Assembly: GCA_035079385.1 (NCBI GenBank) | Contig: JAVHKY010000052.1 | Location: forward strand, 2,852,001-2,916,000 | Direction: 5' to 3' | Length of the DNA: 64,000 nt | From: Aspidiotus rigidus | Taxonomy: Eukaryota; Arthropoda; Insecta; Hemiptera; Diaspididae | Part shown: one piece after another, positions 48,101 through 59,801 of the stretch | How the letters are laid out: each line of letters opens with the position of its first letter | Position numbering within the stretch: the first letter of the stretch is position 1 | The notes under the pieces: generated by a model | The model's database searches: none | Seen by the model: the letters and a program-made list of their open reading frames with translations, nothing else | What the model was told of the DNA's origin: nothing | Made by a program: the position numbers and the translations under genes

Positions 48101-51100
48101 AACAATACGCATAATTTGTGAAATTGGTCAATTCGTGGAAAAGCAGAAAAATTGCCCATTTCATGAACTTCCTCTCAGCTTATTTCATCCAATATCTCTG
48201 GTATGTATACTAATATAACAGTGGAAGAGTAAATTGCGTATGTGTATAACATGTTGAGTGTGGTTGGTATGCCTCCTGAAGTCCTGAATTCAGGAGTCTA
48301 GTCTCTATTTGTCTGTGAACCAACATTTGTCAATTCCGACGTATCAGTTTCCCGATAGTCTTCGTTTAGGCGACCCTCTGTCCCCTCCAGTGGCCAAGGT
48401 ATTCATGAATAGGATGGAGGCAGTTCCTATTTAATTGAGGGTTTGTTGGCACACAAGCACATAGGAAGAAAGAAATCTATCTACGTCTGTTAAACGCGTG
48501 TCATTCAACATAATTATAATACATTTTGCGATTATCTGTGGAAAAGAAGTGATATTACATTTGAATAAAGAACCTTATTGATATCAATGAGCCATAACTC
48601 CTTTTAAACAGCACTGGTCTGCAACCACACAGATATTTGAAATACTCCACAATTGTTTATAGTCTCACAGGACCAAAAAACATATGTGGCTGCTGCTGGT
48701 CATTTAAGGTTGATGAGAACGGCTTGAACAAAGATGACCTTTGGGACGTATTGCTTCTGGCATCCATAAAGGCAAGAAAATCTTTGAAATTTGGAACTCA
48801 TCCTCACTTACTCATTAACCCCTCCTTGTCCCACCCTCTTTGTGAATATGGCTGTTAGCAGTTTGCGGCCAAAATTGTACAGTTTGCGTCCCACCCACTG
48901 TCCTAGTTGCGGCCGAAAGAAATTGAAGTAGTATCCAAGTTGCGGCCGGAAAAAAAAATATATTTTTTCTTTGAAAATAATTGCAGCACATACATCTATA
49001 TTATTAATTGTCATTAAAACTCTAGTCGAGCCTGCTGACATTTCCTTTCGCATTATTTTACTTGGTCGTTCAAAAATATCCTTCGTTGCTTTGCGTTTAC
49101 ACGCATTCGCTACTCTCTGCCTCATAAGTTTACCATGTGTGTCTGCCTGGTGATTGTGTTCTAGATCTTCGTCGACTGTACGCCCATAAGATATTTTCAA
49201 ATATGCACGACAAGCTTTCTGGGTACACACCCATCGTTCAATATCATTTGCCAGCTCTTTATGGAAGCGAAACTTGTAAGTGTCCACAATACGCAATTTA
49301 GCCCCCTCTTACTGTACATTTTTGATATACTTCAAAAAAATTATGTAATAAGAGCACAAACACCACGAACACTCATTCACGAGATCAACTGAGAAACTAT
49401 GAAGCACAATATTGCTTGTTATTCACATTTGGTTTCGTTAAAACACGAAGGTGAATCATGGAATGTTCGTCACTAGTGGCATACTGGTGACGGACAAAAC
49501 TTCTGCAGGGGTCAATCGCTAAACCTTTTCCATGGTCCTAAATTCCATTATAGATGGACCGCAAACTGGGCACTTGTTCAATTTTAGTTGGGCCGCAAAC
49601 TGGGTATTTGTTTAATTTCAGTTGGGCCGCAAAAAGTATCCTCGAGGCCGCAAACCAGATGCAGCCGTGAATATTTATTTATCGCAACGTTGTAGAAACG
49701 ATGGCACCAGGAATAGATCAAACGGATTATACGTTTTTCGTTCTCGCAAAAGATTAAATTCAAGTCGACGAAATGACGATAGTAGGTATAGTGATCAAAT
49801 TTTCCAGCTGAGATGCGTTTTTAATGCTTGTAACCGATTTTAGATCGTGAATATGGTCGGGTATTTGACGTACTGCATCGTCATAATGGTTCAAAAAGTG
49901 CTCCAAATATCACTCAGATGGTTTCCTTTGATCGGAATTTTCTCTATCATTATTAGAGCATCATCCTTTAAACAAGAGCGCAATACCGTGTTGCGTGTTT
50001 TTCATTGTCATTGTACTCTTATATAGGCTTGTTGTGCATAAGGGATACATACATAATTTTGAAATGAGGCCACTCTTGGAAGCTGTCGTCAAATGTATGC
50101 AGTTGGAGGACTTTGAATAAAAGTTTCAGATTTTTCAAATTATCTTTAGGCCCTATGACGTTGATTGGGTCGGCACGTTGTAATAAGAAATCCTTCACCT
50201 TTCGATAATGGATCGAAGAACGCTTACTTCTTTGATTCGATTGAAAGGCCGTAGTCTGTAGCGATGAGAGTTTGATCAAAGCCTGCGTCTGTCTCTCATT
50301 CGCGTGTGAGTTAAACTGCGATAAATTCAAATTTCTTCGTGCCGTCAGTGATTCGTGTCACGAATAGTACAGTTAGAAGAAGATCTAATCCGGGTGCGAA
50401 TCCAACCACGTGTACCACGAGACTCGTTTCATGACCCCCTTGCGCCCCACTGAAGAAGACTACTGTGACGTGCGATAACGAGAGTGCGATAAAATAAACA
50501 GGATAATTCCTGAATGGAGAAGAATCGAAAAAAGACGAGAAGGATACGTTGCATAATTTGACCGCCGTCTAGAACCTGAAGGAAATATCTGGAATAGCGT
50601 CCACGGAGCCCATCCGTAGATATACTATTCAATGCGAGTAATTTTCCTCCCGCTATGGTTGTAATTCTTCCTTCGTGCGCGTGTGATCAGGAGACCCTAT
50701 ACCACCCCTCCTGCTTGGTGACTACTTGTGGATCAACATGGAATCAATACTCGTCTCTGCCATGTCCATAAGTCTCATCTACAATAGTTCTTGTTTCGGC
50801 TATCTAAATTATTATTTTCTTTTGATCGTTTTCGCCTTTTGGTTCAACCCTGACATGATCAGTCAGGTACGAGAGATAGTGTCCTGATTTAATCCTTATG
50901 ACCAGTCAGTTTTAGAGATAGTCCAAATTGCTCCGCCCACTGTTTTTCTCGTTAGAGGAAGTGAGAACGTCTTTCTATTCCTAACAAAGGGTTTCGGTTC
51001 CCCATTCAGTTCTTTCAGTTTTAAATTTTGATACGTGTAAGCCAAATGCCTCGAATCAAGTCCAAGCTTTCTCCCTTCCGATAGGAGTTCCATCACGCCT

Positions 51101-52204
51101 CTACCGATTAATGATCTAGTTTTCGAACCTTTGTTTCGCTCCCCCTCCCTCCTAACCTATCTGGACTACGAATAGTTTATGTATTTAGGATATTTGTTCT
51201 TCGAGTAGTGTCCATTTTTGATCAGTTTTTGCTTAAATTTACCTACCAAACGAATCCGGTGGACTCCTCCCTTTGAAGGGTGAGCATCCGAAAATGTTTT
51301 GCCCAATATGAGAAATGAGCGGTTATCATCAGAGATGGAAAGTAAAAGTTTTTTTAGCGAAAAGCGCAGCTTTTTTTGAAAGAGCAAAAGGTAGAGTGAA
51401 AAGGAAAGTAAATGTCAAAAGAGTAAAAAGCGAAAAGCAGAAGTTCTTCATTTTTGTACTTTAAAAAATTTCAAGAATTGTTTTTTTTTTTTTTTTCTAA
51501 TGAAAAAGTGAAAAGCGTGAACAAAAAGAAGAACTAAAGTCGAAACGCAAAAAACAAAAACAAAAAGAATAAGTAAAATCGAAAAGTGGTAGTATTATTG
51601 AATTGCTTTTCCATCTCTGGTTATCACTGTTTATTCCTTTCATGAACAAAGGAATCGTTCATCTCATGGAATGGGGATTTTTCTACCCATTCCGAGAATT
51701 GGGCAATTTCACAAATTGAGCGTAACATATATTCATTTCGAGAATTGCATTCCTGTATCAATAATTTTCAACATTGGCTTACCTTACGCCATCTTCAGCA
51801 CCTATTTCTTTTTTAAAACTTCGATAGATACATTTTATTTCTGTGCTCTCATAAAAGGATAATGCTGAAGCGTTGAAGTACAAAAATTGCGTATCTTCCG
51901 TGAACAAAGCCGGGCGATAGACTTTGGAAGTATTTTGAGAAGCTCGATTTTCGCAAACTAAATCAGGTTCTTTCCTGTAAAATTTCTTCACATCGTCGCT
52001 TAATAATTCCAAATTTGGTATGCGACAGCCTCTTTGATTCAAATCTTCTGAGTCGTGGTTAGTGACGTTATCTGGAAAATATAGGAATAGAACAAAACCT
52101 CCTCACAAATTATCAATGTTGAGAAAATTTGTACACTAACCAGCGCTGATAATGCAGTAAAACATTGCAAAGAAGACAGAAATGTATCTGGCCTCGAAAT
52201 GCAT
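44399..52204 (-). CDS. Complete four-exon gene for a secreted DUF229 (sulfatase/alkaline-phosphatase-like) protein
   Basis: Four exons (52204-52141, 52071-51783, 45972-45487, 45131-44399) sum to 1572 bases and encode 523 residues, with splice phases 1, 2 and 2 that fit exactly. Residues 1-21 are a hydrophobic signal peptide. The DUF229 hallmarks are present: GCRIPNLELL at the start of the mature protein, a C-rich N-terminal part (IKCIYRSF), VLVIGLDTISRLQFHRQ (185-201, metal-site Asp and nucleophile-position Thr192), GHNKV..NTYPNLVPLLSG, PTDYYLRP (304-311), WSCSATHN (H368) and VVMADHG (ADHG at 403-406). The C-terminus RTC.EAHIPLEFCAC also fits the family. These proteins are extracellular and abundant in insects and nematodes, but their substrate is unknown; the family is related to arylsulfatases. 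The second intron (51782-45973) holds a FLYWCH fragment, a MITE and other repeats. The open frames and exact splicing argue that the gene is functional. Confidence 0.93.
45487..45972 (-). CDS. DUF229 gene, exon 3
   Basis: Acceptor ATTTACAG at 45980-45973 and donor GTAAAC at 45486-45481. It encodes residues 119-279, with the GLDTISR active-site region. The first base completes Arg118 and the last two start Gln280. Intron 3 is 355 bp. Confidence 0.92.
46210..47042. mobile_element. Element with about 36 bp terminal inverted repeats
   Basis: CTATTTGTAGGTACAGTACC at 46210 continues to CTAAAACGCTAT; the inverse AGCGTTCTAGCTG then TAGGTCCTGTACCTACAAAT then AG ends at 47042, about 30 of 36 positions matching. 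A second related unit (CAGCTGAAACGCTATTTATA) lies just inside the left end. No transposase is seen. It lies in intron 2 of the DUF229 gene. Confidence 0.5.
47457..47608. repeat. Foldback in DUF229 intron 2
   Basis: GCTTTTACAATGTTTACATT then TCTACCAGTTTGCAGGAC is inverted at the right as GTCCTGCAAACTGATAAAAA then ATGTAAACATTGTAAAAGC. The inner parts pair over AAGCAAGAAAGA and TCTTTCTTGCT. The loop is about 20 bp. Confidence 0.8.
48960..49310 (-). pseudogene. FLYWCH zinc-finger domain fragment (MULE-like transposase-associated)
   Basis: On the minus strand the peptide has the FLYWCH order: KLRIVDTYKFRFHKE, then RWVCTQKACRAYLKIS, then LEHNHQAD. The two cysteines and HNH are the zinc ligands. 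Downstream of it is a basic stretch (RKATKDIFERPSKIMR). Such domains are common at the N-terminus of MULE-type transposases and related insect proteins. A stop just upstream and the loss of frame downstream, where GTTGCGGCC/GGCCGCAAC repeats start, mark it as a relic. It sits in intron 2 of the DUF229 gene, in the same direction. Confidence 0.75.
49310..51320. other. DUF229 intron 2, GGCCGCAA repeats and unassigned sequence
   Basis: The phrase GGCCGCAAACTGGGCA/TT recurs at 49558, 49592 and 49625, and its inverse (AGTTTGCGGCC, GTTGCGGCC) at 48858, 48910 and 48940. It suggests the ends of the element that carried the FLYWCH domain. The rest is unassigned. Confidence 0.45.
51330..51619 (+). mobile_element. 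hAT-like MITE with polypurine plus strand
   Basis: The ends are CAGAGATGGAAAG and CTTTTCCATCTCTG. The flanking 8-mers gttatcat (51322-51329) and gttatcac (51620-51627) differ at one position. Apart from one T run, the plus strand is almost all purine, with repeated AAAGTGAAAAGCG-like words. It lies in intron 2 of the DUF229 gene. Confidence 0.75.
51783..52071 (-). CDS. DUF229 gene, exon 2
   Basis: Acceptor TTTCCAG at 52078-52072 and donor GTAAGC at 51782-51777. It encodes residues 23-117 and starts the mature protein with NVTNHDSEDL then GCRIPNLELL. The first two bases complete Asp22. Confidence 0.92.
52141..52204 (-). CDS. DUF229 gene, exon 1 (signal peptide)
   Basis: ATG at 52204-52202 opens 21 codons, MHFEARYISVFFAMFYC followed by IISA, a typical signal peptide, and ends one base into codon 22 before donor GTTAGT (52140-52135). 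The intron is only 69 bp. The exon is too short for ORF calling and was found by splice-phase matching to exon 2. Confidence 0.88.
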
Positions 52205-52649
52205 TGTGGTGTACACGTGTTTGATCAGTGATCCAATTGCAATATATTATATTGTACCTGCCATCAAAATTTCAAAATTACCAAATAGTCCTTGTATCGC
52301 CAAATTTCTTCCATGTATTTTATTCCGACACTCGCAGAAATACAGTAAAGAGTAATTTATCAATGCAACCTTTAAAAGATGTAAACATTCCTGAATTTGA
52401 ATGAAAAGGTATCTTCCCACTTAATTCAGAATGTAAAAATGATAATAGAAAAAAAAAAGCTCACGCAGACGTGTAAGCACCACCGACTTCATCAATATGA
52501 CTGAAATATGACCAAACTCTTCTCTACAGCACGAGTGTCTTACGAGAATATTCACCCTCCCTTTAGTGGGTTTTTCGGCAAAAGAAGAAAATGCCAGCAG
52601 ATGGATCGCAAAATTAGAATTATGGGGTTGACACAAAAGTAAAGCATTC

Positions 52650-53900
52650 TCGTGCTCTTTCAGTCGAGTTTGGAAGCTTCAGATGCCTCATCATCAATAG
52701 CCAATTTGTCCAATTTCAATTCTAAGCACTCCATTAATAACTCGTTGGTGCTCACTGAGAAAATTTCTGGTCACATCATTCTGTCTGATTCTAATTTAGT
52801 TTCGTTTGATGTCACTGGATTATTTACCAATGCCCTTTAGTTCCAACCCTAATTGTATTTCTCAAAATATTGAGTGAGGCTTCTATTTCAAACCCTGCTG
52901 ATGAGGAATTCATTTCCTTCCTCAGAACGTGTCTCCTTCCCAATAGACGTCAGTTCAAAAACAAAATAGATCGATTTCAAGATAGTCTTCCTAAATGCTC
53001 TCCTCTAAACCTCTTGATTTCTGAAATTCTTATGAACCTTCTTGAAGGAGAAGTGTTCACCTCCAGATGTTTGCTCACTCAGTATAATATTGGGTATTGA
53101 CACAGGTATGTGGACAATATACTTTGTCCATGGACCGAACTACAAGAGGTTCTTCTATTTCTTAATTCTCTTTATGCTTCTATAGACTGCATACTCGAGA
53201 TCGGCGGTAAATCAATAAATTTTCTAAATCTCTCCATCACTTTATGAAGGCAATCACATACTTGGTGCTTTTAGGAAGTTTACTTGTACAGACATTGCTA
53301 TAGATAGCTCCTCCTTTCACCCCCCCCCCTCCCCGTCATAAACATGCTACTTATGATGATTCATCGTTTAGTATCCATCCCTCTCAACCCTGAAAAATAG
53401 AGGTGGACGGACACTGCACTATCAAGCTCATAGCTAAGAACAATAATGTGAGATTGAATAATAGATAAATTGATACACAAGAAACTGATTTCTAGGACTC
53501 TATTGGGGAATCGGGTTGTGAAGTTGAAGAACGTATTAGTGAGGATCTCGAGGCTTACCTCGATGAGAACATCCAAAATTCTATATTCAATGAACATGAG
53601 CACGGTCTCCAGAAAACTTCGAATCATAAAGAAAATTCTTACCGCATGCGCCTAGCCGTGGAAAACTTATAAATTTTCAAATATCTTTATTGTCAACAGT
53701 TTGTTGTTCTCAATAAGTTCCTTCATGAAAATGACTCGTTTAAAAACTTCATTCTCTTCTCTCACTCGATGAGTCATTCATCCGTCATCTACCAGTTCTT
53801 GTTTTGTTCGAGCGTTGTTTCTCATATCAATTCAGTGTATATTTTCTTCTGACGATGGATTTTCAGCCAAAAACGTGTTCTTGATAAACAGTTTATAATT
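52650..53900 (+). mobile_element. Second Penelope-like element, heavily decayed
   Basis: Fragments in changing frames match Penelope RT in order: SNLVSFDVTGLFTNAL (52790-52838), then HRYVDNILCPW (about 53099-53135, catalytic YVDD changed to YVDN), then SINFLNLSITL. Further 3' there are faint nuclease-linker traces. A motif CTGACGA...CC..AAAACG at 53849-53874 follows, in the same place as the hammerhead-like motif of the first element. Numerous stops; inactive. Confidence 0.8.
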
Positions 53901-56900
53901 CACGTGGTCAGTAAATTTTCGAATAATATATGAATTTAATTAATTTAATACTGTACCTGATTCCTGGGACAACACGAGTATAAGATCGTTATAAGGATGC
54001 CAGTTTTACTTTTTTGTCATCATTATTAGCTTCATACATACCTACGTATTTTATGCACCAATCATGTTGGAATTATTCTATTAAAATATTGAATAATGAG
54101 GTTGTACCACTTTTAACGTTCACAAATGATATATTGTAAAATGTAGGCAAGTAATTTATGATTCTTCAACATTATTGATACCTACAAACCTTTGGTCCTG
54201 AGACCAAGATGAAAAGTGGATATTATCTTATAAGTACAATAACAATGATGCATAAGAATAGGGTCAAATTGCACTGAAAATAAACGTTTGTTAAGTGGGG
54301 TGAAGAAATGAGGTTTACAAACGAAATAAAAAATTTTATTAAGAAGATTTAATTAGCTGGCACTGCCATCAGCAAATATGGTATTATATTTCACCTTGAA
54401 GAAATAATTAGAATGAGGAAAATAATAGACTTACGTTCTTAAAATATGAAATTTAGTAACAACCTGTTTTGAAAATAATGGAAACGCGTTTTTGAATCGC
54501 AACTAACCCGAGAAATTTAAAAAGAGGAAATTGAAATTGAAAAAAGTACAGTGATCAATCAGTTGGGTGCCAACTCATAGATACATGCCAATGGTATAAT
54601 ATGCCTTTAAAGCTAAAAAAGTGTTTCTCTTCTCCACAGCTTGCCAAAAGTCTGAGTTCTTAGTAAACAAAGGAACAAGGAAAATCGTCTACAATTATTT
54701 GTACTTTGAAGAGAATAGCGAGCCCTTACTTGTAATGATGAAATTATTCTTATCTGAGGTTGGATTTGAGCGGGAACGTCGACAATTGATTTTCACTTGG
54801 AAAAATGAGTTGTACCTAATGAAATTTACTGAATGAGGTATACTGCAAGGTAGAAGGGGTACTACTTATAAGCATAAATTTCAAAAGAAAAAATTATAAC
54901 AATGTTAATTAGGATAATGTACATTAGGTTGGGATTTGACCTGCAACAAGCGTAATGCAGACAGATTCAAAAGTTAGGCAGATAACATTCAAGAAAATCA
55001 AGTTGGAATACTGAGTATGTACCTACGTTAACATAGTATGTCAGATACAGACCGATGCATGGCTAATGTATCTCTGTGGACTTCCTGATGAGTGGCCAAA
55101 AATATTGTTTATCTTCAAAAACTTTTTTACGGAAAAGAGTTAGTTGATTAATTGTGTACATTTTACTTCTAATTCACGCCAGTGAGCTAACTAGGCAGTG
55201 TAGGTAGTGTACACATGACTCCACTTAATTTACAAATTTCTCACATGTGTGTGCAAATTACATATGCCCAGTTTCAGGATGAATGCGTTATTGAGGGGTT
55301 TTGTACCGTATATATGAGGTTGAGAAATACCGACTTTTTACCGAACAGTGAAGTGTGTGTGTGTGTGTGTGTCGGTTTTTGTTCGCCCGTTCGATGTCAT
55401 AAGCGGCCTATGTATACCGGTACATATACCGTTGTATCGAGATAGAGCATTTCACTTTCGTTTTCCTTTCTGTATATCTTTACATCCAGTTTCAAACTTA
55501 TCCTGATTCCCCGTTCTCCGTTACTTCTCTTCCTATCAATTTCTCCTTTGCAATCTACCCTTCTCCCGCTATATCGATTATGCGGTAAACCGGGCCGATT
55601 AAGGAGGAGAAAGATTAGCTTGTGCTCGCCTCAACGATGGGTTTTGCTTGTCGTTCTGGCGGGAGTGCGTTTTTCCCTTCGACGGGTGTTCTTTCGATAA
55701 TATTCCGGATTAAAAATAACGTGGCTGCCGAGGCCTGGGTGTATGAATGTACTCACCGGAAATTTAATATAGATTCGGACGGTTCATGAAATTTATATTT
55801 TCGAATATCATTTTTTATTGTGTTCGGCGCTCCTTAAATTCGAGTCGAGATCTCCTAAATTTTCGGAAATTTGAAATGGTGATCGATTTTTCAGACTGCT
55901 CCGATTCAGCCTTCCCGGATAATCGCATTTCAGACTGCGTAGTAATTTCGTGCTTACGAGGTAGTATTTAAATCATACGGTATTCAAAAAATCACATTTC
56001 GGACCAGCCGCGCTCAGACTAACGTGGGTCAACGAGTAAAAATTTCGAACTTTCATCTGAGTCGCGAGCACGTTCTACCTGCTTTTCCATATACATTGAA
56101 TGAAATTGCACGTGACGAGTATCCGACTGCGAACGATAGCTGCACCATCAACGAAAATTATTCAAGTTTGCTATCTTGCACTTTTTATTTAATCTTATCG
56201 ACTGTTTTAGCTCAATTCGGCAGAATAGATCCATCGCGGTATCTATCCTTGTCGATTTGTGGTTTAGTTCCGGAGAATAAATTGTGTATATAACAATGAC
56301 TCTCGTCAGGTATCGGCTCTTTTATTTCGATGAGCAGTTTTTCGATCCTAGGTCTAGCTAGACGCTGATTAGCGTCTCAATATGTGATCCGAATGTCGTT
56401 CAAGTGGTCTGACAAATTAGATGTACGTCTCCCCCTTTTCGAACCTTACTTATCTAAATTTTTTTTCAAGTAGTCCCATAGTCTTCTCTTCTCTAGGCCT
56501 ATTTGATTGGATTTCCAATCCTTGTAGTTTCTTTTTTTTAGTCCACACACAGTCAAGTTTTTTATATTTTTTTATTCGTAGAAAGGATGAATAATGATAA
56601 CGACAAACTATTTTTCGTAAGTTTGGAATGAAGTAGAGCTTTCAACCGGCGACGACGATACCCTCCTTTAGAACTAGCGTTTCTCATAGCCTGAGTGATC
56701 TCTAAAAATGACACCGAACTGGACCTGTGGTCTAGCCTCGGGTTAACCCATTCCCTCCGATGAGTACTCACGCTTTCCGACTGAGCTGGCTCTGGGTCCT
56801 ATCCGGACGGATAGGCTGGGACCAGAGTCTTAAGTATTCTCTGGAGTGGAAGTGGGTAGCCTGATGGCTATACTTTGTGAAGCTTCACCGGAATAAACAA

Positions 56901-57500
56901 GATCACTTGATTTAGCTTGCTGTCTCGATAGGTTACGTTACATAAATTATGTATAGTTTATGTTGGTAGCAGGACGAGGCTCTACTCCTCTCCCCCTTGT
57001 TACATCACAAGGTTCTTTCTTCATACCTATTTTAGTTTTGGCACGGAAGAATTGTAATGTTTCGTTCCGATTAATTAATTAATTAGCAATTATATTAATC
57101 TCATGTAGTTAAATAATCAATTCTGGGTAGGTGCTATAGTTATCGCTTATCATTTTTTAACCGAATAATCCCGCCGTACATTGTACCTACACAATGTCAC
57201 AGGAAAGATGATAAAAACGGTAATTTTTCATAATCTCCAGAATATTTGATAAAATGATAAAATTTTTCGGCAGATCGTCAAATTTATTGGCAATTTTAGG
57301 CAATCACCAATATTACTTGCGTGATCTCTTTTTTACGCTTTGATTAGTCTTTATTAGCAAGTTTGAATATTTACGTCCTCTCATTGTAATTAAATGTAAT
57401 GAATTTTTTCTTCTTCAAATCTATATTCTCACATTTACTGGTAATGGACTGATTTCCCGTCAAGGAATGTAAACGTAACGAAACAATAACGTACGTTACC
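53900..57500. other. No gene seen
   Basis: AT-rich up to 55.4 kb, then moderately mixed. 56690-56820 on the minus strand has a tRNA-like A-box (CAGCTCAGTCGG), possibly a SINE head. Nothing else is supportable. Confidence 0.45.
55353..55372. repeat. (GT)n microsatellite
   Basis: About ten GT repeats on the plus strand. Confidence 0.95.
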
Positions 57501-57689
57501 GGTATTTAAACGTTATTATTACATTTCTTGAAGAAACATAACAATAAGAGACATGTGACAAAATGAGAAACGTTATTTGAATAAAAAAAAGATGAACCTA
57601 TTGAAAAACAAAAAACATAAGGATACGTTTCTACATTTTTCCCTTTTTGCACAATTTTCTCATTCTGTAGATTTTCAGTTCCATCAACC

Positions 57690-58838
57690 TGGGCACGGAT
57701 CGGATCGCGGATCACAGATAAATGATCCGCGGATCACGCATCACTGATTCCCGGATCACGGATCATTATGTTCTGATCCGCAGTTGATTGATCCGTCGGA
57801 TCGCAAAGAAATGTTACTGATCCGTGATCTGTGATCCGTATCGTTTTCAATGAACGGTGATTGATCCGCGATCCGATCCACCGAAAGCAGGGATGACAAG
57901 CCGTTTGTCATTGGCTTAAACTTTGGCTTAAGCTTGTAAGTCGTTGGGCTGATTTTGATTGGCTTTCGGAACGGCTTTTTGTCATTCCATTAACTGCTTA
58001 AAGCTTTTCAGGATTGGCTATTGGCATAATTTCCATGTTTTATCTCAATTCAGTGTAGAATCAACCGTAGAGTTCAAAAATGACACTCTTTTTCATTGTA
58101 GATCGCACAACAACATTCAACTACCACACATGAGTGAACCTCAAAGAAGTTGAAATGAAGCGAAGAATCCTGTTACTCTATGGATCAAGTTTTTGATGTT
58201 GAACATGGATTGATACACCTGATTCACTGTTGGAAAAAGTACCCAAAATATATCCTTTGAACGTAATGGCTTTCATAAGAAATACATGCGGAGCAAAGAT
58301 CATCATGTCACTAATGAAAAATAATGAATTTATTTAAAGAATGAAATGAATATATTTCAGTTATTCTGATCATAAGTATTTCAAAAGCATCATTTCTTAA
58401 TTTTCTCTTGTTTTCAATTAGTAACATGATGATCTTTGCTCCGCATGTATTTCTTATGGGAGCCATTATGCTCAAAAGATATATTTTGCAGATGTCGATC
58501 AATGTTCAACATCAAAAATATGATCCATTGCAATAAGGTGCCACAGAAAAATCAGCTGTTTTTGAGATCCCCTGCTGTGAAGGTTTTCAGCACCATATCC
58601 AATTATTGAAAGAAAACCAAACAATGAACATGTAAGAAGAAAATCAAATCAAATTTATGAATTCATCAGGTCATTTGTCACCGGGACGTGAATTCTATCC
58701 AAAACGGATATTTTTTTTTTTTTGCTCAGCCTGGTTCAGAAGTAGATTGTTATCATAATTCATCAAATTCCTTTTCCAAAAAATATGGATCGCCAATTTT
58801 CGATCCGTGATCTGTGATCTAATCCGTGCCTAGCCCTG
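57690..58838. mobile_element. GATC-rich hAT-like element, copy 2, with a nested insertion
   Basis: An exact 8 bp duplication catcaacc flanks it (57682-57689 and 58839-58846). The left end TGGGCACGGATCGGATCGCG lacks the first CAGGGC. The right end is ATCCGTGCCTAGCCCTG. The left 200 bp is similar to copy 1 (39985-40190) but inverted, while the right end is in the same orientation as copy 1. The middle (about 57890-58780) is foreign and includes foldback copy E. Confidence 0.75.
58190..58528. mobile_element. Foldback element, copy E
   Basis: ATGGATCAAGTTTTTGATGT then TGAACATGGATTGA at the left is inverted at the right as TCGATCAATGTTCAACATCA then AAAATATGATCCAT. The inner arms pair over CATAAGAAATACATGCGGAG then CAAAGATCATCATG. 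The core is shared with copies A and D. The length is 339 bp. Confidence 0.75.
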
Positions 58839-59069
58839 CATCAACCATTATTCACTTTGTAGAATCTGGAAAAGAGGATCCACAGTCAACAATGTAACTT
58901 GACCTGACTCCAGGAGTGCAGGGACATCTCCGACACTGTTTCCGGAGGCATTTTCTCCAATTTCAGTAATTGTGCTGAAGGCACTTGGAGGTACCTTTGG
59001 AGATATACCAGAGTCGGAGGGCATTTTCTATATATTCAGCTTCCTAACGGCCCATTTTCTTACCAGCTT

Positions 59070-59801
59070 TTGTGGAGCAGCGACCTTAACTTCCCAGCGG
59101 AAGGAGAAGTTGATACACCGGTGGTCGCTCCCAGAAAGCTCCTTGTCCAGCACCGCCCAGCCTTCTGTTCTTCAGGCTAGGCTCTCTGAGGCAAAGGTGA
59201 TGTCAACAATGGACCCCTATCCTTGATGCACTCGGGTAGGAGTGTTGCCTACGTTGACTGTTTCCAGTTGATTGTAAGCAATCCACTCCCCCAAGGCATA
59301 CTCACGGATATTAGTACGGCCTGATCGCCACTCTTCTGACTTGGCATTAAAATCGCCAGTCACAATGAATTTTTCACCTTGCCTTTTGGACAAGCTTTCT
59401 TCTAATTTCTTCAAGAAGTATTCAAACTCTGGGAAGGGGCGATTTGGAGAGAAGTAGCAACTGTAGACGACCATGTCGGCCATCTTCACAGCAACACACC
59501 CCTCCCCTCTTTCAACCTCTCCCAAAGCAATTGGACACTCTGGGCAAACACCAATGGCCGCTAAACCAGTACAGTCTGTGTACCATCCTTGTCTTCTTGC
59601 AACATTGTAATACTCGCTGGCAATCACAATGTGCGTTTCCTCCTCAGCTACAAACTGCCAGAGAAGATCTTGGGCCAGTTTGCAGTGCTGAAGGTTGGCC
59701 TGCAGGAACTTGAGCGTCCCTGCCATTAGGAGGCTGTTGGTCCTCTTCTGCCGCCTCAAGGTGTGGTCTTGCGGGCAGGCTTCTGGGCAGCGCCCAGGCA
59801 T
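59070..59801 (-). pseudogene. R1-type AP endonuclease domain (ORF2 start)
   Basis: The frame overlaps the end of ORF1 by 46 bases. It reads LKFLQANLQHCKLAQDLL at the start (catalytic Asn in QANLQ), then IVIASEYY, VVYSCYFSPN, KFIVTGDFNAKSEEW and ends, after a stop at 59217-59222 and a frame change, with SDHRCINFSF (near 59085-59115). The GDFNAK and SDH motifs are catalytic in this family. In-frame stop and frame change make it non-functional. Confidence 0.88.

Larger units (their letters stand above)
57520..58890. repeat. Interspersed repeat copy interrupted by the GATC-rich element
   Basis: 57520-57689 and 58839-58890 together match 36470-36690. The interruption is the element at 57690-58838, flanked by catcaacc on both sides. 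Confidence 0.7.

Noticed and set aside
56695..56815. tRNA gene candidate on the minus strand
   Set aside because: An A-box-like CAGCTCAGTCGG is present, but no proper cloverleaf, anticodon arm or GTTCRA B-box was found; at most a SINE head.
58972..59226. 84-residue plus-strand ORF
   Set aside because: Antisense shadow of the R1-like endonuclease.
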